From NCBI GenBank assembly GCA_025924845.1, contig JAICHN010000361.1:1-5372 (forward strand): a stretch of DNA of 5,372 nt. Direction: 5' to 3'. The position numbers and the translations under genes are program-made. The notes under the pieces were generated by a model that did not search any database, was not told the origin of the DNA, and worked only from the letters and a program-made list of their open reading frames with translations. Of the stretch, positions 1 through 5,372 are shown piece by piece (positions within the stretch are counted from its first letter, which is position 1; each line of letters begins with the position of its first letter). Source of the stretch: Chloroflexota bacterium (GTDB lineage: Bacteria; Chloroflexota; UBA5177; JANWHV01).

Positions 1-45
1 AAAGGAATTAGCCCCGTGCCTGCTCCAAGGTCCGCGAAGTGGGTC
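1..45. other. Left edge, no gene seen
   Basis: This short stretch lies beyond the stop codon of the minus-strand DUF4386 gene. I see no stem followed by a T-run on the minus strand that would make a convincing intrinsic terminator. Positions 6-17 resemble positions 932-943 (11 of 12 bases), a possible direct repeat flanking the DUF4386 gene. The match is short and may be chance. Confidence 0.5.
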
Positions 46-759
46 TCACCCGGAGGTGATCGGCGACGGCTTGAACCCCTTGACGATGAGGTAGATCCCG
101 AGGGACAGCTCCCACAAGATCTCCGGGATCGTGGCGATGAACTGCCCCGCGGAGCCCGCGTCGAACACCCCGAACAGCACGGCAATTCCCGAAGCCATCA
201 GCAGAGGACCGCCGATGAGCCCCAACAGGGCCAAGCCCTTGGGCATGAGGCCCGACTTGTACATCAGGTAGCCCAGCAACAGCCCAGTCCCGAGGCCGTC
301 AAGGAATCCGGGCCCGAGCAGAAACGTCCAGTCATGGACCGCGACCAGCGACTTACCGGTCGTAACGAGCGCGGCGGCATCGGCACCGCCGGCCCCGGCG
401 CCGCCCTGCCGCAACGTCACGGCCGCAAGGAGGCTGAAGAAGCCGATCATGATGGCGACCGATTCAAGCACACGCTCCGTAACGAAGGCAAGGGCGACGA
501 TTTCGTTCTGCCGCTTGACCACCGGATATAGCACCACGGCGGTTCCGACATTCGCAATCACAAGGATGATCTCCAGGAGTGCACCCAACTGCACGGCCTT
601 GTCACCGCTGGCGCCGCCGATGTACTTGGCGGGGTCGGTCAGCAGCGTGTGGTAGAGAAGAAGCTGCGCGGGGATTGAGCTGATGAAGGTAATGATCATG
701 AGTATGCCCGTAACCAGGGCAATCTTTCTTGTTGCGTTCCCCTGGATTTTCGTCATCAT
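46..759 (-). CDS. DUF4386 family integral membrane protein
   Basis: A 237-residue polytopic membrane protein that I recognise as DUF4386-like; the family has no assigned biochemical function. Six hydrophobic segments are visible: about residues 13-36, 57-80, 88-116, 142-167, 174-197 and 205-229. Family-like marks are the charged pair Arg96/Glu99 inside the third helix, Gly149-Pro150 with Asp154 in the fourth, and the C-terminal Pro212-Glu213 and Trp216-Glu217 followed by Lys227-Gly228-Phe229. The linker at 117-131 is Gly/Ala-rich. No signal peptide is needed, since the first helix can act as the membrane anchor. Two ATGs stand in tandem. The one at 759 is chosen because AGGAG at 768-772 lies 8 nt upstream. 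The gene is transcribed away from the ABC operon, across a long shared intergenic region. Its start overlaps the stop of a possible leader ORF as ATGA. It is complete, with no frameshift. Confidence is high that it is a real gene and good for the family. Confidence 0.9.
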   Translation of the reverse strand: MMTKIQGNATRKIALVTGILMIITFISSIPAQLLLYHTLLTDPAKYIGGASGDKAVQLGALLEIILVIANVGTAVVLYPVVKRQNEIVALAFVTERVLESVAIMIGFFSLLAAVTLRQGGAGAGGADAAALVTTGKSLVAVHDWTFLLGPGFLDGLGTGLLLGYLMYKSGLMPKGLALLGLIGGPLLMASGIAVLFGVFDAGSAGQFIATIPEILWELSLGIYLIVKGFKPSPITSG

Positions 760-827
760 CGTCGTGTCTCCTGTCTTCTAAGGCTCATCCCGTGCTCCTC
801 CTTGTGCATTCGCTCCACGGACGTCAT
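756..827 (-). CDS. Possible leader ORF coupled to the DUF4386 gene
   Basis: A 23-codon ORF, MTSVERMHKEEHGMSLRRQETRR, ends in TGA at 758-756. That stop overlaps the DUF4386 start codon as ATGA, the classic geometry for translational coupling. It has three in-frame ATGs. The first, at 827, has AAAGGA about 8 nt upstream. The third, at 788, is preceded by a full-strength AAGGAGG (797-803 on this strand) with an 8-nt spacer and would give only a 10-residue peptide. The peptide is highly charged and matches nothing I recognise. An in-frame TAG upstream (874-872) closes the frame, so it is not the end of a longer gene. It could be a leader peptide, an upstream ORF that sets DUF4386 translation, or coincidence. 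Short ORFs are common by chance, so confidence is low. The unusually good SD plus the exact overlap is why I list it. Confidence 0.3.
   Translation of the reverse strand: MTSVERMHKEEHGMSLRRQETRR
768..772 (-). promoter_or_regulatory. Ribosome binding site of the DUF4386 gene
   Basis: AGGAG on the minus strand, 8 nt before the first ATG (759) and 11 nt before the second (756). The spacing favours the first ATG as the start. Confidence 0.7.
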
Positions 828-869
828 CTCCAGATTCCTTTCCTTGCTGTCGTACCCTTGCTGTCCACC

Positions 870-901
870 TCCCTAGCCTACGACGGCGTGTGCGGCGGCA
901 A
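870..901 (-). promoter_or_regulatory. Candidate promoter for the DUF4386 transcript
   Basis: On the minus strand TTGCCG (901-896) is followed 15 nt later by TAGGCT (880-875), inside the 10-mer AGGCTAGGGA (879-870). TTGCCG matches the first four bases of the -35 consensus TTGACA only loosely, and TAGGCT keeps the T, A and final T of a -10 box. The spacer is short. The main support is that a similar arrangement faces the ABC operon. A start point near 868 would leave about 40 nt before the leader ORF. Confidence 0.25.
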
Positions 902-944
902 CAGAGCACGACGACGGGTGCGGTCATGCGTAACTAGCCCCGTT

Positions 945-954
945 CCCGGCCGGG
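945..954. repeat. Perfect 10-bp palindrome
   Basis: CCCGGCCGGG reads the same on both strands. On the plus strand it is followed by CC and then TTTT (957-960), which itself lies in a GGCC-TTTT-GGCC mini-hairpin. It is too short, with no loop of its own, to be a confident terminator. GC-only palindromes arise easily in DNA of this composition. Confidence 0.35.
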
Positions 955-1006
955 CCTTTTGGCCTAGAGGCAGCTCCGCCCTTGTCCCTGCCCACGGCCG
1001 CGACCG

Positions 1007-1016
1007 CGCCGCGGCG
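1007..1016. repeat. Perfect 10-bp palindrome
   Basis: CGCCGCGGCG in the middle of the intergenic region. It could be part of an operator or simply reflect the local GC richness. No function is implied. Confidence 0.3.
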
Positions 1017-1118
1017 GCGTATGCGCCGACAGGGCAGCCGCTGGGCCGAGCACGCGGTAGGTATCGCGCCTCTCGTGGTGCAACACGGGGAGCATGGATG
1101 TCGGCGTCGGCATCGTCT

Positions 1119-1130
1119 CGCCGGCCGGCG
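1119..1130. repeat. Perfect 12-bp palindrome
   Basis: CGCCGGCCGGCG is a perfect palindrome lying 3 nt before the long stem at 1134-1172, so the two could form adjacent structures or a compound protein-binding site. A 12-bp perfect palindrome is less trivial than the two 10-bp ones nearby, but it is made only of G and C. Confidence 0.4.
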
Positions 1131-1133
1131 TAT

Positions 1134-1172
1134 CCACGGATCCCGAGAGTGCTGCTTCTACGGGATACGTGG
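1134..1172. repeat. Long inverted repeat / hairpin, candidate operator
   Basis: CCACGGATCCCG (1134-1145) pairs with CGGGATACGTGG (1161-1172) in 11 of 12 positions; the one mismatch is G1139 against A1167. The 15-nt loop can extend the stem by A1146-T1159, G1147-C1158, A1148-T1157 and a G-T pair, with A1160 bulged. No T-run follows on either strand, so it is not an intrinsic terminator. It lies about 220 nt upstream of the ATPase start. It could be a site for a dimeric repressor or activator, or an RNA structure in a long 5' leader. No regulator gene is in the window to match it with. Confidence 0.55.
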
Positions 1173-1286
1173 CATGCGTGAGCGTGTGGTGGGGCACGGA
1201 GCCCTCATCCCGTTGCGCTTCGGCCCACCCTTATACGTGCCTCGATGCGGGTACAAATACGCATGCCAAGCCTCGTCTTTCTGACG

Positions 1287-1320
1287 TTGCGGCGGGGTTC
1301 GCCATAGCCCAGGCTAGGGA
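1287..1320 (+). promoter_or_regulatory. Candidate promoter for the ABC operon
   Basis: TTGCGG (1287-1292) is followed 17 nt later by CAGGCT (1310-1315), within AGGCTAGGGA (1311-1320). The same 10-mer stands in the opposite orientation upstream of the DUF4386 gene, at a similar distance from TTGCCG. Neither box matches the housekeeping consensus well. The distance to the GTG start would give a 5' leader of about 65 nt. Alternative AT-richer -10 candidates are TATACG (near 1233) and TACAAA (near 1252), but neither has a good -35 partner. Confidence 0.25.
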
Positions 1321-1377
1321 CAGGGTCGTCAAGGCATTCCTAACCGGAAGCGGCGAGCCGGTAGTAGTGAACGAAAC

Positions 1378-1384
1378 GAGAGGA
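1378..1384 (+). promoter_or_regulatory. Ribosome binding site that fixes the GTG start of the ATPase
   Basis: GAGAGGA lies 7 nt before GTG at 1392. An in-frame TGA at 1368-1370 rules out any earlier start, and no ATG follows until well inside the conserved domain, so the GTG is the start. Confidence 0.8.
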
Positions 1385-1391
1385 CAAAACA

Positions 1392-2126
1392 GTGGATTTG
1401 ATCATTGAAGCACAAGCACTGCGCAAGACCTATACCGCCGGTACGGTGAAGGTGAACGCGCTCAAGGGCGTGAACTTCACGGTGCGGCAGGGCGAGATGG
1501 TGGCGATCATGGGCCCGTCCGGCTGCGGCAAGACCACCCTGCTTAACTGCCTGTCGGGACTGGACGACTTCGACAGTGGCGAGATCCGCATCGCCGGGAC
1601 GTCCCTGCGCGATATGAACGACAACCAGAAGACGATGTACCGAGCCAAGAGCATGGGCTTCATATTCCAGGTCTACAACCTGCTCCCGGTCCTTTCCGCG
1701 GTGGAGAACGTGGAGTTGCCGTTGCTGGTCAGCGGCGTGCGGCCCGGCGAGGCCCGCAAGCGCTCGCTGGCGGCGCTCGACCTGGTGGCCCTGGCGAACC
1801 GGGCCAGGAATCGCCCCGCCGAGTTATCCGGCGGGCAGCGCCAGCGGGTGACGATCGCCCGGGCGCTGGTGAACAATCCAGCCATTGTTTGGGCTGATGA
1901 GCCGACCGGCGCGCTGGACTCCGAGTCGGCCAACACCATAATGGACCTGATGTGCGGGCTGAACAAGGAGCAGGGACAGACCTTCGTGGTCGTCACCCAC
2001 GCCCAGGAGGTGGGCGAACGGGCTAACCGCATCGTCCGCATGCGGGACGGCCATATCGAGGATGCCGGGCTGGGTCAGGGCGCCCGCGGCATGACCGGCG
2101 TGCTGGCCCAGGCGCCCGCCGCATGA
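1392..2126 (+). CDS. ABC transporter ATP-binding protein, MacB/LolD type
   Basis: A 244-residue cytoplasmic ATPase that should dimerise and power the permease encoded next. All ABC motifs are present: the Walker A loop GPSGCGKTT (residues 41-49, Lys47 for phosphate binding), Q-loop Gln93, signature LSGGQRQR (145-152), Walker B IVWADEP (165-171) with catalytic Glu170, D-loop Ala-Leu-Asp (174-176), and switch His203. The segment [19 protein letters not shown] (94-112) is typical of the LolD/MacB/FtsE group, which works with FtsX-type permeases; this agrees with the downstream gene. The length is that of a single nucleotide-binding domain plus a short tail. Residues after about 223 are Gly/Ala-rich and unlikely to be catalytic. 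The start is GTG, fixed by GAGAGGA and an in-frame upstream stop. I do not give a gene symbol, because lolD, macB or ftsE would each imply a substrate that is not shown. The domain call is near certain and the substrate is unknown. Confidence 0.97.
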   Translation: MDLIIEAQALRKTYTAGTVKVNALKGVNFTVRQGEMVAIMGPSGCGKTTLLNCLSGLDDFDSGEIRIAGTSLRDMNDNQKTMYRAKSMGFIFQVYNLLPVLSAVENVELPLLVSGVRPGEARKRSLAALDLVALANRARNRPAELSGGQRQRVTIARALVNNPAIVWADEPTGALDSESANTIMDLMCGLNKEQGQTFVVVTHAQEVGERANRIVRMRDGHIEDAGLGQGARGMTGVLAQAPAA

Positions 2127-2256
2127 CCGGCTGAACCTAGTACGGCCTGGCACAAGTTGGCATCTGACCCCGGTCGGAGGCCGCGCCACAAATCAAAGTA
2201 GGCCGGCTGACCCAACACTGGAGTGTACGGGCGCCTGCCCAATGGAGAGGTAGCCG
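2127..2256 (+). other. ATPase-permease spacer (130 bases)
   Basis: The two transporter genes are co-directional but not tightly coupled. A 6-bp inverted repeat, CGGCCT (2143-2148) with AGGCCG (2178-2183), encloses a 29-nt loop. It has no T-run and is too weak to call a terminator. The 8-mer CCGGCTGA occurs at both ends (2127-2134 and 2203-2210), probably by chance. I see no promoter I would defend, so read-through from the ATPase is the simplest expectation. Confidence 0.4.
2244..2250 (+). promoter_or_regulatory. Ribosome binding site of the permease
   Basis: GGAGAGG lies 6 nt before ATG at 2257. An in-frame TAG at 2251-2253 sits between them, so no earlier start is possible. The in-frame ATGs at 2281 and 2293 lack a comparable site. 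Confidence 0.85.
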
Positions 2257-5200
2257 ATGAAAACCCTATTTGGCCTGCCGATGGAAAACATCATGTTCGT
2301 CCTGCTCGGCGTATTTCTGCTGGTCACCGCCGTAGTGGCCGTCCTGGCCGTGCGGAATCGACTGCTGTTCAAGCTGGCGCTGCGCAATATCCCGCGTCGG
2401 CGGGCGCAGACCATCCTGATCGTGGTCGGTCTGATGCTCAGTACGGTGATCATTACCAGTGCGTTCGGCACGGGTGATACCATCAGCTACTCTGTTCGCG
2501 CCTCCGCGATAGCCGGCCTTGGCAACGTGGACGAAGCCGTATTTCACACAGGGAGCATTGGCGGCGGCGCGCTCGTCCACGATGCCGGCCCAATCTCCGC
2601 CAATACGGCCGCGGCGATTGAGGCGAACGTCGCCGCCAACCCCAATGCCGACGGATCGATGACGGCCTTGATCGCCGCCGCGCCCCTGCAAGACCTCACA
2701 TCCGGCCAGACGAAAGCCGGCAGCTTGCTGGAGGCATTCCCCGCGACCTACTCACGCGCTTTCGGCGGCCTGACCACGGCCGGCGGCTCGTCCGTTACGC
2801 TCGGCACGCTGGCGACCAACGAAGCCTATCTCAATCAAAAAGCGGCTGACAGCCTGAACGCCCGTCCGGGTGACCAGGTGACCGTAGTGGTCGCCGCGCA
2901 GAGGTTGACGTTCACGGTACGGGCCATCTTACGCAATGAAGGCCTCGCGTCCGGCGGTCTTTCCACCTCCATAACAATCGCGCAGGGCGGCGTGAAGCTG
3001 TTGCCCAGCATCATCCTGCCGCTTGCCAACGTCCGCCACGCGCGGCCGAATGTTGTGCTCGTCTCCAACCGGGGAGACGCCGGCTCGGGAGCCAACCATT
3101 CCAGTGCCGTCGCCACGCCGCTTCGGGCGCTCCTTGCCAACTCCCATGACGTCGCCGTCGCCAAGTCGCTGCTGGCAAGCCCAGCGGGCCTAGCCGCTTT
3201 GCACACGCTGATCGATGATGGGGCCCAGGCCGGCGCGAAAACGAAGCTGACCCATCTGCCGGTGCTGGTCACTCAACCGGGCCGGAGCATTGAGCTTCGG
3301 AGCTTGCTGAGCGATCCGGCCGTGATCAGCGCCTTGCAAACGATCAAGGATCCGCGGATCGCGGGCGCCCTGAACGACACCCTTGCCTCAATCAGCGACT
3401 ACTCCGTGGTAACGGCTAAACAGGATGGCCTGGAGAGGGCCGACCTGTTCGGCAGCATATTTACCTCGGTCTTCATCGTATTCGGGCTGTTCTCTATCGC
3501 GGCGGGCGTCATGCTGATCTTCCTGATCTTCGTGATGCTCGCGGCGGAGCGGCGCGCCGAGATGGGCATGGCACGCGCCATCGGCACCAAGCGGCGGCAC
3601 TTGATCCAACAGTTCCTCTTCGAGGGCTACGTCTATAATCTGGGCGCGGCGCTCGTCGGTATCGTAGCTGGTGTGGTCGTCGGTCTTGGCATGGTCAAGA
3701 TTATGGCGCTCCTGCTGCGGTCGGTGGATTTCTCCACCCAGAGCCACGTCGAGCCGCGCAGCGTGGTGGTGGCTTTCTGTCTGGGCGCGCTCGTGACCTT
3801 CCTGACCGTCATCGTCTCGTCATTTCGCGTCAGCCGCCTCAACATCGTGGCGGCGATTCGCGACCTGCCGGAAAATCTCGGCGCCGGCAAGACCGTCAAG
3901 GACGCCCTCTCTCGATCGCTCAACAGGCTGCCTCGCCGACCACGTCGGATGCCCATCCGGACCATCGTCACGGCACTGGCCTGCGTGATCGGCCTGCTCA
4001 CGCTTCCGGTTGGCCATGGCGCGATCACCATACCGCTGTACCTGATGGTCCTGGCCCTCTATTTCTGGCCGCTCGTCCTCGCCTTCATCGCGCGCGGACC
4101 AATCCTGCTCGCCGCGGGCGGCGCGCTGTTCCTGCTTGGCTTGAGCACAAAGCAGGCATCCTGGTTTGGCATTGGCACATCCTTTTTGCTCATCGGCGCT
4201 TCCATGTTGCTACGCTGGCTACTCAGCGTCACGAACATGCGCGTCGCCCTTGTCAACCGTATCGGCTACACGCTGGCCGGCGCTACCCTCGTCGTCTACT
4301 GGCTGCTCCCCTTTGATTTCCTGGAGCAATTCGGCGTCCCCAAACTCAGTCAGGGTGTCGAGATGTTCTTCGTCTCGGGACTGCTCTTGGTCATGGGCGG
4401 TGTCTGGACCGTCATGTTCAATGCCGATTTGTTGGCCAATGGCCTGATGCGCCTGTTCGGCTCGGCTGCTCACCTTGGTCCGGTCTTGAAGATGGCCGTC
4501 ACCTATCCGATGCAATTCAAGTTTCGCACCGGTTTGACCCTGGGCATGTTCAGTCTCGTGATCTTTACCCTGATGGTGATGTCGGTCTTGACCGGCAGCA
4601 CATCCGGCAGTCTGAATCTGGACCGCGACACCGGCGGGTATCAGCTGTTCGGCACGGCCAGCCAACCCGGCTCGACAACCAACAATGCGTTGGTCATCGA
4701 CGGTGACCCCGCGCTTCGCAAGGCCATCAGTGCTCAGGGTGGTATTGGGCAGATCGGCATCGGGGTTCGTCAGCCTGGACAATCCGATCAGTCATGGCAA
4801 GCATATTCCGCCAATGTGGTTGACAGTGCCTATCTGAACGGCACGCGGTATGCCCTGCACTTGGTCGCCACCGGGTACGCATCCAGTGCCCGTGTCTGGC
4901 AAACGCTCAAGGCCAACCCCGGCTACGCCGTCATCGACGCCTCTCTCGTACAAGACAACGGCGGCTTTCCAGGCACCTTTACCGTCAAGGGCTTCTCGTA
5001 CAACGACAAAACGTTCAAGCCCCAAACGATCGAGATACGGGACAATCGCACGGGCACGATCATACCGCTCACCGTTATTGGGGTAATCTCCACGTCCGCG
5101 GCCAACGTGGGCACATTCACCAGCGGTATCTACACGGGTCAGAATACGTTTGCCCATGCCGGTGTCCCGCCTGTCAGCCCGACTACCTATGTCTACCGCA

Positions 5201-5372
5201 CGACGCCGGGCGCGGATATCCATCACACGGCGCTGTTGCTCGGCAAGACATTCTTGACCGAAGGGCTCGACGTCAAGGAAGCGCAAAAAGAGTTCGACAC
5301 CGATCAGGCTATCGGCATTGGGCTCAATCACCTGCTTCAGGGCTTTATGGGCTTGGGCTTGATTGTCGGCAT
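2257..5372 (+). CDS. Large two-module FtsX/MacB-type ABC permease, cut by window end
   Basis: The reading frame is open for 1038 codons to the right edge, so the C-terminus is missing. Order of parts: an extra N-terminal helix (about 11-32); a basic stretch LALRNIPRRRAQ (40-51) leading into a helix (52-72); a first extracytoplasmic region (about 75-400); and helices at about 404-428, 458-486 and 501-523. After the first of these comes the FtsX-domain signature ERRAEMGMARAIG (431-443). VSRLNIVAAIRDLPE (525-539) closes module 1. About six further hydrophobic segments fill 568-726. Module 2 begins with TYPMQFKFRTG (749-759) and a helix to about 780, then a second extracytoplasmic region (about 785-1015). 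The first helix of the second FtsX domain starts near 1020, where the window ends. By analogy with module 1, roughly 110-140 residues should remain. Partner: the ATPase upstream. Only two cysteines are visible (508 and 576), both in membrane segments. The substrate is unknown; MacB-like peptide, lipid or lipoprotein handling is possible by family only. Confidence 0.93.
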   Translation, partial: MKTLFGLPMENIMFVLLGVFLLVTAVVAVLAVRNRLLFKLALRNIPRRRAQTILIVVGLMLSTVIITSAFGTGDTISYSVRASAIAGLGNVDEAVFHTGSIGGGALVHDAGPISANTAAAIEANVAANPNADGSMTALIAAAPLQDLTSGQTKAGSLLEAFPATYSRAFGGLTTAGGSSVTLGTLATNEAYLNQKAADSLNARPGDQVTVVVAAQRLTFTVRAILRNEGLASGGLSTSITIAQGGVKLLPSIILPLANVRHARPNVVLVSNRGDAGSGANHSSAVATPLRALLANSHDVAVAKSLLASPAGLAALHTLIDDGAQAGAKTKLTHLPVLVTQPGRSIELRSLLSDPAVISALQTIKDPRIAGALNDTLASISDYSVVTAKQDGLERADLFGSIFTSVFIVFGLFSIAAGVMLIFLIFVMLAAERRAEMGMARAIGTKRRHLIQQFLFEGYVYNLGAALVGIVAGVVVGLGMVKIMALLLRSVDFSTQSHVEPRSVVVAFCLGALVTFLTVIVSSFRVSRLNIVAAIRDLPENLGAGKTVKDALSRSLNRLPRRPRRMPIRTIVTALACVIGLLTLPVGHGAITIPLYLMVLALYFWPLVLAFIARGPILLAAGGALFLLGLSTKQASWFGIGTSFLLIGASMLLRWLLSVTNMRVALVNRIGYTLAGATLVVYWLLPFDFLEQFGVPKLSQGVEMFFVSGLLLVMGGVWTVMFNADLLANGLMRLFGSAAHLGPVLKMAVTYPMQFKFRTGLTLGMFSLVIFTLMVMSVLTGSTSGSLNLDRDTGGYQLFGTASQPGSTTNNALVIDGDPALRKAISAQGGIGQIGIGVRQPGQSDQSWQAYSANVVDSAYLNGTRYALHLVATGYASSARVWQTLKANPGYAVIDASLVQDNGGFPGTFTVKGFSYNDKTFKPQTIEIRDNRTGTIIPLTVIGVISTSAANVGTFTSGIYTGQNTFAHAGVPPVSPTTYVYRTTPGADIHHTALLLGKTFLTEGLDVKEAQKEFDTDQAIGIGLNHLLQGFMGLGLIVG

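Larger units (their letters stand above)
760..1391. other. Divergent intergenic region (632 bases)
   Basis: This stretch separates two divergently transcribed genes. Several ORFs of 77-150 codons can be drawn through it in different frames, but they overlap one another, have poor start sites and low-complexity Arg/Ala/Pro-rich products, and I believe none of them. What it does hold is structure: perfect GC-rich palindromes at 945-954, 1007-1016 and 1119-1130, a long imperfect stem at 1134-1172, a GGCC-TTTT-GGCC mini-hairpin at 953-964, and a promoter-like element facing each gene. It is unusually long for a simple divergent promoter pair, so it may carry operators, an untranslated leader or decayed coding sequence. 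Confidence 0.6.

Noticed and set aside
16..531. 171-codon plus-strand ORF opposite the DUF4386 gene
   Set aside because: It is antisense to a well-supported membrane protein, and its His/Gln/Arg/Asp-rich low-complexity product is what a shadow of a hydrophobic gene looks like in GC-rich DNA.
945..964. Possible terminator: palindrome CCCGGCCGGG followed by CCTTTT
   Set aside because: The palindrome has no loop, the T-run is only four bases and is taken up in a second small stem, and no plus-strand gene ends nearby.
982..1284. 100-codon plus-strand ORF containing HGALIPLRFG (1195-1224), reminiscent of the 'PLRFG' motif of gas vesicle GvpF/GvpL proteins
   Set aside because: Only about ten residues resemble the motif. 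The residues before and after, in this frame and the other two plus frames, do not continue the family pattern, and the rest of the product is Arg/Cys-rich. Most likely coincidence.
1094..1408. 104-codon plus-strand ORF overlapping the ATPase start
   Set aside because: Its start has only 1 nt between the purine run and the ATG, it overlaps the real ATPase start out of frame, and the product has no recognisable domain.
2143..2183. Possible terminator or attenuator between ATPase and permease
   Set aside because: The stem is only 6 bp with a 29-nt loop and no T-run follows, so it does not meet the pattern of an intrinsic terminator.
4219..4782. 187-codon minus-strand ORF, and a similar 179-codon one at 4792-5331
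   Set aside because: Both lie antisense to the continuous permease frame, which has clear conserved motifs on either side. The products are charged, without domains, as expected for shadows.
1..5372. Mobile element, CRISPR array, tRNA or rRNA, toxin-antitoxin or defence system
   Set aside because: I found no terminal inverted repeats, transposase or integrase motifs, regularly spaced repeats, cloverleaf or rRNA-like sequence. The genes present are transport and membrane proteins.

Overview
The window holds three protein genes and one long intergenic control region. The base composition is GC-rich, and the third codon positions of the coding frames are strongly G/C. A DUF4386-type membrane protein stands beside a MacB/LolD-like ABC ATPase and a very large two-module FtsX-type permease that opens with an extra membrane helix before the 'LALRNIPRRRAQ' segment. 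I associate this combination with Chloroflexota (Thermomicrobia or Ktedonobacteria types) and secondarily with high-GC Gram-positives. This is recognition from memory, not a database result, and there is no rRNA or other marker gene to settle it.

Layout: positions 1-45 lie beyond the end of the first gene and hold nothing I can name. A DUF4386 membrane protein is encoded on the minus strand at 46-759. It is preceded by a possible 23-codon leader ORF (756-827, minus) whose stop overlaps its start as ATGA. Positions 760-1391 are a 632-base divergent intergenic region with no convincing protein gene but several inverted repeats. The strongest is a 12-bp stem with one mismatch at 1134-1172. A similar promoter-like element, TTGC(C/G)G followed 16-18 nt later by AGGCTAGGGA, occurs in each direction. 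On the plus strand an ABC transporter ATPase runs from a GTG start at 1392 to 2126. After a 130-base gap comes the permease, from 2257 through the right edge with no in-frame stop. At least 1038 residues are visible, and the gene is cut by the window end inside its second FtsX module.

How the genes may work together: the ATPase has every canonical ABC motif and should dimerise on the cytoplasmic side of the permease, whose two FtsX modules lie in one chain. In this superfamily (MacB, LolCDE, FtsEX) ATP hydrolysis drives movement of extracytoplasmic domains rather than classical pore transport. The substrate cannot be read from the sequence. The DUF4386 protein is divergently transcribed and may share regulation with the transporter, but no functional link is shown. 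I do not see a defence system, mobile element, CRISPR array or RNA gene. The points worth a second look are the permease's expanded central membrane region, the leader ORF, and the structured divergent control region.
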